From assembly GCA_951813065.1 (NCBI GenBank), contig CATOTH010000001.1, positions 248,001-312,000 of the forward strand: a stretch of DNA of 64,000 nt. Direction: 5' to 3'. Within the stretch, counting starts at the first letter, position 1, and each line of letters starts with the position of its first letter. This document shows, one piece after another, positions 25,641 to 34,747 of this stretch. The translations under genes and the position numbers were made by a program. The notes below the pieces were generated by a model that saw only the letters and a list, made by a program, of their open reading frames with translations, was not told where the DNA came from and made no database searches. Source of the stretch: an uncultured Bryobacterales bacterium. GTDB taxonomy: Bacteria; Acidobacteriota; Terriglobia; Bryobacterales; UBA6623.

Positions 25641-26722
25641 CCCTACCCGCAATAGATCGCAGGCGGGCGCTGGCCAGCTTCGCCGGGCTCTTGGCCGGGT
25701 CTCCTTGCCTGCTTGCCCAGGCTTCGCCGAAGTTGCGGGGGGAGCCGCCCGGTCGGATCACGCCGCTGGATTCGTTCGCGAACGTCCCTGAATTCGAGCC
25801 AATGGCCCAACGCAAGTTGAGCGCCGAGACATTCGCCCGTGTCGCCGGCGGTGACCGCAGCGCGCTTGAACGCATCACGTTCCGGCCGCGCATGATGGTC
25901 CCGACGTCGGACCTGGATCTCACCCTGGATCTATTCGGCCAGCAGATGCTCGCTCCGATCCTCGTCGGCCCGGCTTCCCGCCAGACAAGATTCCACCCGG
26001 ACGGCGAACGCGCTAACGCCGAAGGGGCGGCCGCCGCAACGACGGTGATCGTGACTGCCGAGCGTAGCGGTGTTTCGCTCGAGGAGTCGGTCGGCGCGGC
26101 ACCGGGGGCTTGGCGCCAACTCTACCCGAACGCCGATCTGAACGCGGTCATCGCACGCGCCCAGGAAGCTGAGTCAGCCGGCTGCCGGGCGATTTGCCTG
26201 ACTCTGGGAGACACAGGCCGCGGACCTGCCCTGAGAACAGGTCGCGAATGGTCGGATGGCGCACCGGTGCGCTACACGTGGGACCAAATCGAACGCTTGC
26301 GGAATGCGGTCGACCTTCCGCTCGTGCTCAAGGGGGTCATGGCCCCGAGCGAGGCGCGAATCGCCGCCGAGCGCGGAATCTCGGGTATCGCGCTTTCCAA
26401 CCACGGGACGTCGCAACCTGCGGGCCTCGCAGAGCCCGTCAGCATGCTGCCGGAGGTATCCGAGGCCGTGGAAGGCCGAATTCCCGTTCTCGTGGACGGC
26501 GGATTCCGCCGAGGCGGCGACGTAATCAAGGCAATCGCCTTGGGAGCCTCGGCAGCGCTCGTTTGCAGACCAGTTCTTTGGGGGCTCTCCGCCTACGGTG
26601 CACCGGGTGTTCGAAAGGTACTGGAAATGCTCCAGTCCGAACTCGCTCGGGACATGGTGCAGGTTGGCGCGGCCAGTCTGGCCGCAATCCGCCGGGACCA
26701 CATTCGGGTTCACAACCGCTGA
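25637..26722 (+). CDS. FMN-dependent alpha-hydroxyacid oxidase homologue with altered active site
   Basis: The start is the GTG at 25637, which overlaps the upstream TGA in a GTGA, giving a 361-residue product; translation is probably coupled. A twin-arginine signal (IDRRRALASFAGLLAG, then CLLAQ) precedes the barrel: FGQQMLAPILVGPASRQTRF, GAWRQLYPNADLN, PLVLKGVMAPSEARIA and LVDGGFRRGGDVIKAIALGA. The signature that normally reads HGGRQ is SNHGTSQPAG, so the substrate-binding Arg is missing, and the strand usually reading TVDTP is TLGDTGRG. FMN-binding parts are retained. It may be a non-catalytic partner or have changed chemistry; decay is unlikely because the frame and fold motifs are intact. 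Confidence 0.85.
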   Translation: MTLPAIDRRRALASFAGLLAGSPCLLAQASPKLRGEPPGRITPLDSFANVPEFEPMAQRKLSAETFARVAGGDRSALERITFRPRMMVPTSDLDLTLDLFGQQMLAPILVGPASRQTRFHPDGERANAEGAAAATTVIVTAERSGVSLEESVGAAPGAWRQLYPNADLNAVIARAQEAESAGCRAICLTLGDTGRGPALRTGREWSDGAPVRYTWDQIERLRNAVDLPLVLKGVMAPSEARIAAERGISGIALSNHGTSQPAGLAEPVSMLPEVSEAVEGRIPVLVDGGFRRGGDVIKAIALGASAALVCRPVLWGLSAYGAPGVRKVLEMLQSELARDMVQVGAASLAAIRRDHIRVHNR

Positions 26723-26737
26723 CGGCATCCAAGCCTG

Positions 26738-28180
26738 TCACTCCGCGTCTGGATTGGGCAGCGGTTCCTGCGCGCCGACCTCCGAACGCCATGCGTCGAG
26801 CTTGGCGAGAAGGTCTTCAGCCTTGTCGGGACGTTCCGAAACCATGTCACGCTCTTCTCCAACATCCTCCGCGAGGTTGTACAGCTCGGTCCGCCCGTCC
26901 TCGTAGAAGTGGACTAGGCGCCAATCACCGTCCCGGATCGCGGAGTAGGGGGTCGCGCCTCCAGCGTGGTAATGCGGATAGTGCCAGTAGATCGCCTCAC
27001 GGCCCAGCTGCGTGTCGGGGTCCCGCAAGATTCCCGCCAAGCTGACACCGTCGACAGAGGCGTTGTGAGCAGCATCGCCCTCGACTCCGGCGATGTCCAG
27101 CACTGTCGGATAGACATCTACAGTGATCACAGGTTCGTCGCTCACGACTCCTGAAGGCGTAACGCCCGGCCAGAAATAGATCGTCGGGGTGCGGACGCCA
27201 CCCTCGTACGCCGAGCCCTTGCCGGCACGGAGCGGCTCGTTCTCGGTCGGATTCCCCATGCGGCCGTCACGGTCCCGCCTGTCCAGCCCGCCATTGTCCC
27301 CGGTGAAGACGATCACGGTCCTTTCGGCGATTCCAAGCTCGTCGAGCTTTGCGCGCAAGCGGCCGACGCTGCGGTCCAGCGCCGTCAGCATCGCCGCATA
27401 GGCGGGATTCCTGTGACGTTTGGCGGGATCTACCCGCGACTCGAAGCGCTGAAGGTCCTCGGGCTTGGCCTGAATCGGCGTGTGGACGGTGTAGTAGGGG
27501 AAATACAGCAAGAACGGCTCGTCGCGGTAGTCGTCCAGAATCGCCAGTGCCTCGTTGGTGAGTCGGTCCGTCAAGTAGTCGCCTTCGGCGCCGCCCGGCG
27601 GTAGTGGATACATCTTTCGATCCGGGCGTTCGTATGGATGGAAGTAACTCCCGGGCGCACCCCATTCGTTCCCGGCAATGTTGCGCTCGAACCCGTGACG
27701 CTCCGGAGCGAAGTCCATCATGACTTCTGGCTCAAGACGCGGCATCAAGTGCCACTTCCCCACGTGCGCCGTGCGGTATCCGGCAGCCCCCAGGGCTTCG
27801 GCCAGCGTGGTGTGATGGTGCTCCAGCTTCATCGTCCAGTTCGGCGGGCGCAATAACGCCTTCGGGCGTTGGTGTCCGGGAATCCAGTCCGTCACGTGCG
27901 TCCGGCCGGGATAGAGCCCTGTCAGCAGGGCCGCGCGGGTCGGCGAGCACACGGTACAGGCTGCGTAGCCATGGGAGAAACGGACTCCGTCCATGGCGAG
28001 CTGATCGATGTTCGGGGTTTCGTAGAAGTCACTGCCGTAGCAACCGAGGTCGGTCCAGCCAAGGTCGTCAACGAAGAGAACCAGGAAATTTGGCGGCCGT
28101 TCGTCCGACTCGGCTCCGAACGGGTTCGCCCCGCACGCCGCCAACGTCACGATGAACGCGATTGCACAACTGACTCGCAT
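26738..28180 (-). CDS. type I sulfatase (arylsulfatase A family), lipoprotein
   Basis: The 480-residue sulfatase has a lipoprotein signal (CAIAFIVTLAAC). The formylglycine motif CSPTR is at residues 78-82 with LLTG following, so Cys78 is the residue to be converted. Metal ligands appear in FLVLFVDDLGW (Asp38, Asp39) and FTGDNGGLD. HVGKWHL and PFLLYFPYYTVHTPIQAK are standard sulfatase blocks. It would hydrolyse sulfate esters, probably on polysaccharides, outside the inner membrane. No formylglycine-generating enzyme gene is in the window. The neighbouring SGNH esterase suggests degradation of sulfated, acetylated glycans. Confidence 0.92.
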   Translation of the reverse strand: MRVSCAIAFIVTLAACGANPFGAESDERPPNFLVLFVDDLGWTDLGCYGSDFYETPNIDQLAMDGVRFSHGYAACTVCSPTRAALLTGLYPGRTHVTDWIPGHQRPKALLRPPNWTMKLEHHHTTLAEALGAAGYRTAHVGKWHLMPRLEPEVMMDFAPERHGFERNIAGNEWGAPGSYFHPYERPDRKMYPLPPGGAEGDYLTDRLTNEALAILDDYRDEPFLLYFPYYTVHTPIQAKPEDLQRFESRVDPAKRHRNPAYAAMLTALDRSVGRLRAKLDELGIAERTVIVFTGDNGGLDRRDRDGRMGNPTENEPLRAGKGSAYEGGVRTPTIYFWPGVTPSGVVSDEPVITVDVYPTVLDIAGVEGDAAHNASVDGVSLAGILRDPDTQLGREAIYWHYPHYHAGGATPYSAIRDGDWRLVHFYEDGRTELYNLAEDVGEERDMVSERPDKAEDLLAKLDAWRSEVGAQEPLPNPDAE

Positions 28181-28498
28181 GGCCCGATTCTACAGGCGCG
28201 GGATGCATCATGCCACTCAAGATTTCGACCTCGATCGCAAGCAGAGACCCCGGTTGACCGACCCCGGGTCGTCGTAGCGGCTCGACGAGTGGGAGAAAGC
28301 ATGGATGTCGTCGGCTTGACCATCAAGCTCAGCACTGGAATCTCCAGAATGCGCGGCCTTCGCGAATCCTCTGGCGTGGTCACGATCCCTACAGCACTTC
28401 GCCGCATCGAAACAACACGTCGGATGAACAATGACCGAAAGACTGCTTTTGCGACAATGAACGTGGCACGGACAGTAACACTGGCCAATGCGCTTGCC
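28181..28498. other. intergenic, divergent promoter region
   Basis: These 318 bp separate the divergent sulfatase and sanA-like genes. Open frames crossing it on either strand are unconserved extensions. A direct repeat GACCCCGG occurs twice, 6 bp apart (about 28246-28267). No clear promoter hexamers were identified. Confidence 0.4.
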
Positions 28499-29206
28499 AT
28501 GCGGACGAGGATGAGTGCCCGCAAGATCTTGATCGTTGGGGTTGCCTCAGCCGCCGTCACGGCATTGGGGCTCGTGATTGCCGTTTGGGCGGTCAGCCGC
28601 CATATCGATTCTGCGGCAGGCTCGCGCGTCTACGCGGATGTTGAGAGCCTACCCCACCGAGACGTCGGACTGGTCCTCGGCACATCACGATGGAGCAGTA
28701 AAGGGGTCGAGAACGAATTCTATACCGCCCGCATGGATGCAGCGGCCGAAGCCTTCCACGGGGGCAAGATCGATCACATCATTGTCAGCGGTTCGAATCC
28801 CAGCCGGTACTACAACGAGCCGGATGCAATGAAGAAGGATCTCATCGCCAGGCTCGTCCCCGAAGACTATATCACCGAGGACACAGCGGGATTGCGGACG
28901 CTTGACTCGATCGTCAGGGCCGACAAGGTGATGGGGCAGAAATCGTTTACGGTCATTTCCCAGCGTTCCCACGCGGCGCGAGCCGTGTACCTGGGAAAGC
29001 AATTCGGCCTGGACGTCATTGCCTACTGCGCGAAAGAACCCACCGGGCGGGTTAGCTACGGCCCGCAACTCAGGGAATACGGCGCTCGTTTCAAGGCGAT
29101 CCTGGACGTCAAGATCCTCGACACCCAGCCCCAAGAACTCGGCGATCCGATCAGGATCGGCGTGCAGTCAAGCCGGGCTGAGGACAAACAACCAAACCTG
29201 GATTGA
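28499..29206 (+). CDS. sanA: SanA/YdcF-like DUF218 envelope protein
   Basis: The product (235 residues from the ATG at 28499, or 231 from 28511) has one N-terminal membrane segment (ILIVGVASAAVTALGLVIAV) and a DUF218 domain matching E. coli SanA closely: HRDVGLVLGTSRW, HIIVSGSNPSRYYNEPDAMK, ITEDTAGLRTLDSIVRADKV, FTVISQRSHAARAVYL and VSYGPQLREYGARFKAILDV. SanA helps maintain the envelope barrier, notably against vancomycin; the biochemical activity is unproven. The gene is preceded by a long open but unconserved extension, so the exact start is uncertain within a few codons. Confidence 0.85.
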   Translation: MRTRMSARKILIVGVASAAVTALGLVIAVWAVSRHIDSAAGSRVYADVESLPHRDVGLVLGTSRWSSKGVENEFYTARMDAAAEAFHGGKIDHIIVSGSNPSRYYNEPDAMKKDLIARLVPEDYITEDTAGLRTLDSIVRADKVMGQKSFTVISQRSHAARAVYLGKQFGLDVIAYCAKEPTGRVSYGPQLREYGARFKAILDVKILDTQPQELGDPIRIGVQSSRAEDKQPNLD

Positions 29207-29316
29207 ACCTGCGCGACCTGTCGAATGCCGGCGGCGGCGGGGACGAGATCAAGCCTGAGCGGTGAGGGGCACGAGCGCGGACCTGTCGGTATTTCGAATT
29301 CAATGACGCCCCGACC

Positions 29317-32139
29317 TTAACGCGTACGAAACTCCTCCAACCAGTTCAGCACGATGCGAATCGCGATTTCACGCTGCTCACCCGCCTGAGAGACCACCAC
29401 GAAACGACCGGGCATTCCGGCATCATATGTCGGAAAACGCCGCATCCGAAGCAAGCTCTCCCGAGAAAACTGCGGCACCGCCTCCCCGGCGCGAAACTCG
29501 TCGCGAGTTTCCACGGCGACACGATAGAGCGTGTCTTCCCGAAGGAAATACAATTCCGTACCGTCGCGGCTCCATCGTGCAAGCCGGCCCCCGTCGGTTG
29601 TGATCTGCCAGCGTTGCTCGCCATCGGGAAACGGTTTGACGTAGACCTCGAAATCACCGGACTCGTTGCTCTCATAAGCGACGAAACGCCCGTTCGGGGA
29701 AAACACCGCGTCATCCACGATGAACGGTGCCGGTGGGAGAAAATCGTGAGCTTCCCACGAATCACCAACTTGCTCGAGGTACCCGATCTGGACGGGAGCG
29801 TTGATGTCACGACCGCGGCCTTTTTCCAGCGGCTGTGCCGACTCGCCCGGAGGAGCTTGCGGAGGGCGTCCTGAGCCTTGCAACAGTCGCCGCTGGAAGA
29901 GGATGTAGCGACCGTCCCGTGACCAGTCCAGCGGGCTGGTAGGGCCTCCGTCGAACGTGAACATCGTCGTACCAGGATTCCCCCCACCCACACTTGCCAG
30001 TTTCAAATCCGGCGAACCGCGCTGCGTGAAGGCGACACGCTGCCCATCCGGTGCCCAGACAGCACCGCTTTCGTCGGTGTCGTCGAATGTCAGGCGACTC
30101 AGGACGGGCCGGCCGGATTCGTGGACCCATAGGTCGAAATTACGTCCTGTGCCCCCCGTCGCGAGCACCCGATCCCCGGTCGGCGACAGTCGCGGACCCA
30201 CAATCCAAGATTGCGGTTTCCCGATCTCCCCGACCAACTCGCCATTGCGGTCGATCCAGACAAGCTGTCTCTCGCCGGCGAAAGGGTTGTCCATATAGAC
30301 CAGGGTTCCGTCGGCGGACAGCGAAGGACCGCTCCCGTCCTGCGCCACGATGAAGGGCTCGCCACGTGTCTCGAGTTGTTCAGGCAAGAACTCAATCGCC
30401 CACAACGCCGCCGTCATGGACTCTGGCTGGAAGAGCAGGTACCCGCTTGGCGCCCAGGTCGGTGAATGCCCCTCCACCAAGCGCACAGGCTCGCCGACCT
30501 CCTCCTCTGTCACCACCCGCGCCATCACTTCAAATCCTTCACGTGTCCGCAGGGAGTAGACAAATACCTGCGTGCCATCAGAAACGGGAATGAAGGAGAA
30601 ATCGCTGCTGTTGCCGCCTCCGAATCGTTGCGTAGTCGCGGTGAAGAGCGGTCTCGGCACACCTCCGAGCGCCGAGACGCGCAGGGGCGGCCCACCCCCC
30701 GACGAGTAGACGATCGATTGCCCGTCGGCAGTCCACGTCCCCTGCGTGAACGCAAAGTCGCCCTCATCAACCAGTGTGGTCACCGCAAGACCCCGCAGGG
30801 CGACCTTGGCGATCGTCCTGCTCGTCGTGAACCCAATGAATGCGCTGTCGGGCGACCAAAATACGTCCCGCGCCCCGGTCGTGCCCTCGATTTGGATTGG
30901 CTCGTGCCGATCCAGTGGCTGCAACCACATGGACCCGTTCGAGCCCGTGGTACTGAAGGCAATGTTACGGCCGTCCGGCGAGATTGCCAAGCCGCCGATA
31001 CTCTGGCCGCTGGGTACTGCGTCGCCCGGCCTCAATGTGAACCTTCTCAGCTGGCCAACCTGTGCATCGTCTCCAGCGGGGAAGAACGAACCGGCGCTGA
31101 ATGCGATGGCAAGACCCGCAAAGATGGCAGCAACCGGAGCTAGTCTCCTGAACCGACGAAGCACGGCAAATCCGGAAGTCAGCGACCCGCTCTGAACACG
31201 GTTCGCCGGAGGCCGAACTTGACTGTCGCTCCCATGCGACGGCGCGGCCTGCCGGCCCTCCGGTGACCCCTCGGCGGAATCGTCAATTCGCTGAATCGAG
31301 GTCCGTCCGGAAGCCGTGCGGCGCTGCAGCATCTCCAAGTCGACCACAAGGTCGCGCGCATCCTGGTAGCGATCGCTGGGATCCTTCGCGAGACACTTCT
31401 CCACAATCCACTCGAGTTCCATTGGCACCCGCGATCGCATGGACGTCAGAGGCATTGGATCCTCGTTCAGGATTCCGTACAGAACCGCTTGGTCGTAATG
31501 CCCCTTGAACGGCAATTCGGCCACGACCGCTTCGTAGATCACCACCCCAAGCGACCACAAATCGCTCGGCGGGCCGACCTCTTCACCAAGCGTCTGCTCT
31601 GGAGACATATAGGCGGTCGTTCCCATGCGGGAGTCCATCTTGGTCAGCTTCGAGGCACCGGTCACCTGGGCCAAGCCGAAATCCATCAGCTTGACCACCG
31701 GACGCCCGTTCCGATCCTCGCTGATCATGATGTTCGAAGACTTGATGTCCCGATGCACGACGCCCGCGGCATGCGCAGCGGCCAGGCCCTCCGCCGCCTG
31801 TTTGCCGATCTCGTAGACAGTCTCGAGCGGAAGGGGGCCGCGCTGGATGCGCTCGTCAAGTGCTTGCCCTTCCAGAAAGGCCATCGCGAGGAATGTCTCC
31901 CCGTCGACTTCGTTGATCTCGTAGACCGTGCAGATGTTGGGATGGTCCAGTGCCGCAGCGGCCTGCGCCTCCCGAAGGAAGCGTTCCGTGTGTTCACCTG
32001 TTCCCGTGATGTCCTTGGACAGGAACTTGAGAGCCACAGTCCGCTTCAGCCGCGTATCCTCGGCCTTGTAGACCACCCCCATTCCGCCTTCGCCGATCAG
32101 CTCGAGGATGCGGTAGTGAGATACGACCCGATCCGTCAT
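29317..32139 (-). CDS. Ser/Thr protein kinase with C-terminal TolB/WD40-type beta-propeller
   Basis: This 940-residue receptor-like kinase has a complete Hanks domain at residues 9-275: glycine loop GEGGMGVVYK, VALK (Lys38), HRDIKSSN (Asp131), DFGLAQ (153-155), then GTTAYMSPEQ. A basic and Ser-rich linker leads to one membrane segment (APVAAIFAGLAIAFSAGSFF, about 335-355) and a periplasmic beta-propeller of about 580 residues, with repeats such as LAISPDGRNIAFSTTG, LSPTGDRVLATGG and FSPNGRFVAYESNESGD. Such kinase-propeller proteins are abundant in Acidobacteriota and are thought to sense extracellular ligands. The catalytic set is intact. Targets cannot be predicted. Confidence 0.93.
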   Translation of the reverse strand: MTDRVVSHYRILELIGEGGMGVVYKAEDTRLKRTVALKFLSKDITGTGEHTERFLREAQAAAALDHPNICTVYEINEVDGETFLAMAFLEGQALDERIQRGPLPLETVYEIGKQAAEGLAAAHAAGVVHRDIKSSNIMISEDRNGRPVVKLMDFGLAQVTGASKLTKMDSRMGTTAYMSPEQTLGEEVGPPSDLWSLGVVIYEAVVAELPFKGHYDQAVLYGILNEDPMPLTSMRSRVPMELEWIVEKCLAKDPSDRYQDARDLVVDLEMLQRRTASGRTSIQRIDDSAEGSPEGRQAAPSHGSDSQVRPPANRVQSGSLTSGFAVLRRFRRLAPVAAIFAGLAIAFSAGSFFPAGDDAQVGQLRRFTLRPGDAVPSGQSIGGLAISPDGRNIAFSTTGSNGSMWLQPLDRHEPIQIEGTTGARDVFWSPDSAFIGFTTSRTIAKVALRGLAVTTLVDEGDFAFTQGTWTADGQSIVYSSGGGPPLRVSALGGVPRPLFTATTQRFGGGNSSDFSFIPVSDGTQVFVYSLRTREGFEVMARVVTEEEVGEPVRLVEGHSPTWAPSGYLLFQPESMTAALWAIEFLPEQLETRGEPFIVAQDGSGPSLSADGTLVYMDNPFAGERQLVWIDRNGELVGEIGKPQSWIVGPRLSPTGDRVLATGGTGRNFDLWVHESGRPVLSRLTFDDTDESGAVWAPDGQRVAFTQRGSPDLKLASVGGGNPGTTMFTFDGGPTSPLDWSRDGRYILFQRRLLQGSGRPPQAPPGESAQPLEKGRGRDINAPVQIGYLEQVGDSWEAHDFLPPAPFIVDDAVFSPNGRFVAYESNESGDFEVYVKPFPDGEQRWQITTDGGRLARWSRDGTELYFLREDTLYRVAVETRDEFRAGEAVPQFSRESLLRMRRFPTYDAGMPGRFVVVSQAGEQREIAIRIVLNWLEEFRTR

Positions 32140-32234
32140 GCAATGAGGGTGCCCAAGTCATTTTGGCGAGTATGGCCGCGACTGAGTTACCTAGACGAGA
32201 AGGCAACTTCGAAACGGCAAGCAATAATGGGGCA

Positions 32235-32663
32235 GTGGCCGAACTCAAGACACGACCGACAGAAGCCAGTGTTGACGGGTTTGTCGACGCAATCCCGAAC
32301 CGAGCCCGCCGTGAAGATTGCCGGGATCTGCTCGGGATGATGCAGGCCGCCGCCAGCGAGGCTCCGCGAATGTGGGGAAGCAGTATCGTGGGATTCGGCA
32401 GATACGACTACCGGTACGCCAGCGGCCGCTCGGGCACCTGGTTCCGTGTAGGGTTCTCGCCGCGCAAGACCGCGATCTCGCTCTATTTGATGCTGGACTT
32501 GGACGCGCAAGAAGACAGACTCGCAGCGCTTGGCAAGCACCAGCGAGGCAAGTCCTGCCTCTATGTGCGCAGGCTTGCCGATATCGACACCGATGTTCTG
32601 AGGGAACTCATCGAAGCGTCCTGCTGCGTGGGCGTAGAGAAGTCTTGCGGCGGACCGCACTAG
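32235..32663 (+). CDS. DUF1801 (YdhG-like) small protein
   Basis: The GTG at 32235 gives AELKTRPTEASVDGFVDAIP immediately, the usual DUF1801 N-terminus, and a 142-residue protein of normal family length; an in-frame ATG at 32163 would add 24 unconserved residues and leave only 23 bp to the divergent kinase gene. Further family blocks are MWGSSIVGFGRYDYRY, FRVGFSPRKTAISLYLM, LGKHQRGKSCLYVRRLADID and VLRELIEAS. The domain is related to phosphorylated-protein and iron-chaperone-like folds; function unknown. Confidence 0.8.
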   Translation: MAELKTRPTEASVDGFVDAIPNRARREDCRDLLGMMQAAASEAPRMWGSSIVGFGRYDYRYASGRSGTWFRVGFSPRKTAISLYLMLDLDAQEDRLAALGKHQRGKSCLYVRRLADIDTDVLRELIEASCCVGVEKSCGGPH

Positions 32664-32950
32664 TGCGCAGGGGTCGTGGCCGTGCCAGGCTGACGTCACC
32701 GCCGACCAAGGTCGCAGTCGCCGCGGGAGACGGGCGATATGGCCTCCCCATGTCCCGTGGGAAGAATCAATAAGGGTACGGCACGGATGCAATTCCAGCG
32801 GCACTGTTCTCACTACTGTCTCGGGGGTGAACGAACGCCAGCCTCCAGTGAGGACAGCGGCAATGCCCGAACGCACTGTACCGAGTCCCCGCGGGTACAC
32901 TGGACGGTTGAGCCGGCGGGGCTTGCCCGGCGGGTCGAGCCCGCGCCTCT

Positions 32951-34747
32951 ATGCGTATCGGAGTTGACAGCGGCGGCACCTTTACCGACTTGATCGCATG
33001 GGACGGGTCACGCCTGCGGAGCCTGAAGGTACGGTCTACTCCCGATGATCCGGCTAGGGCAATCCGGAGTGGCTTGAGTCATTTTGCCGCCAAGGAGGTC
33101 GTTCACGGCTCCACCGTCGCGACCAACGCCCTACTGCAGCGCAACGGCGCTCAAACTGCGTTCGTCACCACTCGCGGCTTCGAGGACCTGCTCGAACTGG
33201 CCCGCCAGAACCGGGCTGACCTCTACGACTGGAGCCCACCCGAGCGAACCGGACTGGTGCAAGCGGACAAGAAGTTCGGTATCTCCGAGCGGATCCTGCA
33301 CGATGGTACGGTCCTGGACCCCCTGTCAGACACCGAAATCACGGCGCTCGTCGAGAGGGTGGGGACAGTCGACTCGGTTGCGGTGTGCCTGCTTCACAGC
33401 TACGCCAACCCAGCCCACGAACAGCGGGTCGGCAGGACCCTCCGTGACGCCGGGTATTCGGTCTCGCTCTCCAGCGAGATCCTGCCCGAATTCCGCGAAT
33501 ACGAGCGCGCAGCTACTACCGTCGTCAACGCCTACGTCTCGCCCTTGATGCGCGGTTACATCCAGTCGCTGAAAACGAGCTTGCCAAGAGCCAATTTGCG
33601 GGTGTTTCAGTCGAATGGGGGGTCGATCTCCGCCGACGAAGCGTCGAACCAAGCGGCTCGAACCGTGCTCTCAGGACCCGCCGGAGGTATCGTCGGTGCC
33701 GCCGAGGTGGCCCGATTGCTGGGAATCGAGAAGTTTATCAGCTTCGACATGGGAGGAACGTCAACCGACGTGGCGCTCTTCGACGGCGAACTACCGTACA
33801 CGACCGAAGGCGAGGCGGGAGGCCTTCCGCTTCGCGTGCCGATGCTCGACATCCAAAGCATCGGTGCAGGAGGCGGCTCGATTGCATACTTCGACACCGG
33901 GGCCGCATTACGAGTGGGCCCGCGATCGGCGGGTGCTGTGCCGGGTCCGATCTGCTACGGCACAGGCTCGGAACTGACGGTGACTGACGCGAACCTGCTC
34001 CTCGGCCGAATCGTTTCAGGGTCGTTCCTGGAGGGCACAATCCAGCTTGACGCCGACCGCACGCACGAATTCGCCTCGCGCATTGCCACACAGGCCGGTG
34101 TGGGTGTCGAAGAATTGGCTCACGCGGTCATCCGTGCCGCCAACGCGAAGATGGAACGCGCCATCCGATCGGTCTCGGTCGAAAGGGGACACAATCCGCG
34201 GGACTACGCCATGATCTGTTTCGGCGGGGCTGGCCCGCTCCACGCCTGCGAACTGGCCGAGAGCCTGGAGATCCCGCGGGTCGTCGTGCCCGCCCACGCT
34301 GGAGTACTGTCAGCGATGGGCATGCTCGTTGCCGATTGCGTGCGTGACTTCTCGCGAAGCGTGCTCAACGAAGATCCCGCGGGCGCCTTCGCCGACCTCG
34401 AAGACAGTGCACGGGAAGATATGCGGCAGCAGGGCTTCGACGACCCCGTGCTGGTTCGCACCCTGGACATGCGGTACGAAGGGCAGTCGTACGAGATTCG
34501 AGTGCCCGCGGACGGAGCGGAAGCCTTCGACGACTATCACGAACAGCGATACGGCTACAGCCACGCAGGCCGCAAGACCCAGGCAGTGACCGCGCGGGTC
34601 CAAGCGATTGGCAAGACCAACGAAAGCGACAGGCCGGACTTGGCCACGGTCTCGGATCAGCCGCGCTTCGCGAGCATCCACGTACCGAACGGTTGGAGCC
34701 GTCGCGAGACCGCTGGATCCAACACGATCCTGGAACGTGTCACGTAG
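32951..34747 (+). CDS. hydantoinase A/oxoprolinase family protein (HyuA-like), short form
   Basis: The product (598 residues) has the N-terminal Hydant_A_N domain (RIGVDSGGTFTDLIAWDG, VVHGSTVATNALLQRNG) and the ASKHA-type Hydantoinase_A domain (VLSGPAGGIVGAAEVARLLG, FDMGGTSTDVALFDG, IGAGGGSIAYFDTG, AVPGPICYG, MICFGGAGPLHA). The extreme C-terminus (VPNGWSRRETAGSNTILER) is present, but the segment normally between the TGK region and this end is about 60-80 residues shorter than in usual HyuA of around 690 residues. Relatives use ATP to open lactam or hydantoin rings or to carboxylate ketones, generally with a HyuB partner; none is next to it. Its end overlaps the convergent HD gene by 8 bp. Confidence 0.85.
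   Translation: MRIGVDSGGTFTDLIAWDGSRLRSLKVRSTPDDPARAIRSGLSHFAAKEVVHGSTVATNALLQRNGAQTAFVTTRGFEDLLELARQNRADLYDWSPPERTGLVQADKKFGISERILHDGTVLDPLSDTEITALVERVGTVDSVAVCLLHSYANPAHEQRVGRTLRDAGYSVSLSSEILPEFREYERAATTVVNAYVSPLMRGYIQSLKTSLPRANLRVFQSNGGSISADEASNQAARTVLSGPAGGIVGAAEVARLLGIEKFISFDMGGTSTDVALFDGELPYTTEGEAGGLPLRVPMLDIQSIGAGGGSIAYFDTGAALRVGPRSAGAVPGPICYGTGSELTVTDANLLLGRIVSGSFLEGTIQLDADRTHEFASRIATQAGVGVEELAHAVIRAANAKMERAIRSVSVERGHNPRDYAMICFGGAGPLHACELAESLEIPRVVVPAHAGVLSAMGMLVADCVRDFSRSVLNEDPAGAFADLEDSAREDMRQQGFDDPVLVRTLDMRYEGQSYEIRVPADGAEAFDDYHEQRYGYSHAGRKTQAVTARVQAIGKTNESDRPDLATVSDQPRFASIHVPNGWSRRETAGSNTILERVT

Noticed and set aside
28790-28801. GGTTCGAATCCC, resembling a tRNA T-loop
   Set aside because: It lies inside the sanA-like gene (GSNP codons), and no acceptor or anticodon stem can be folded around it.
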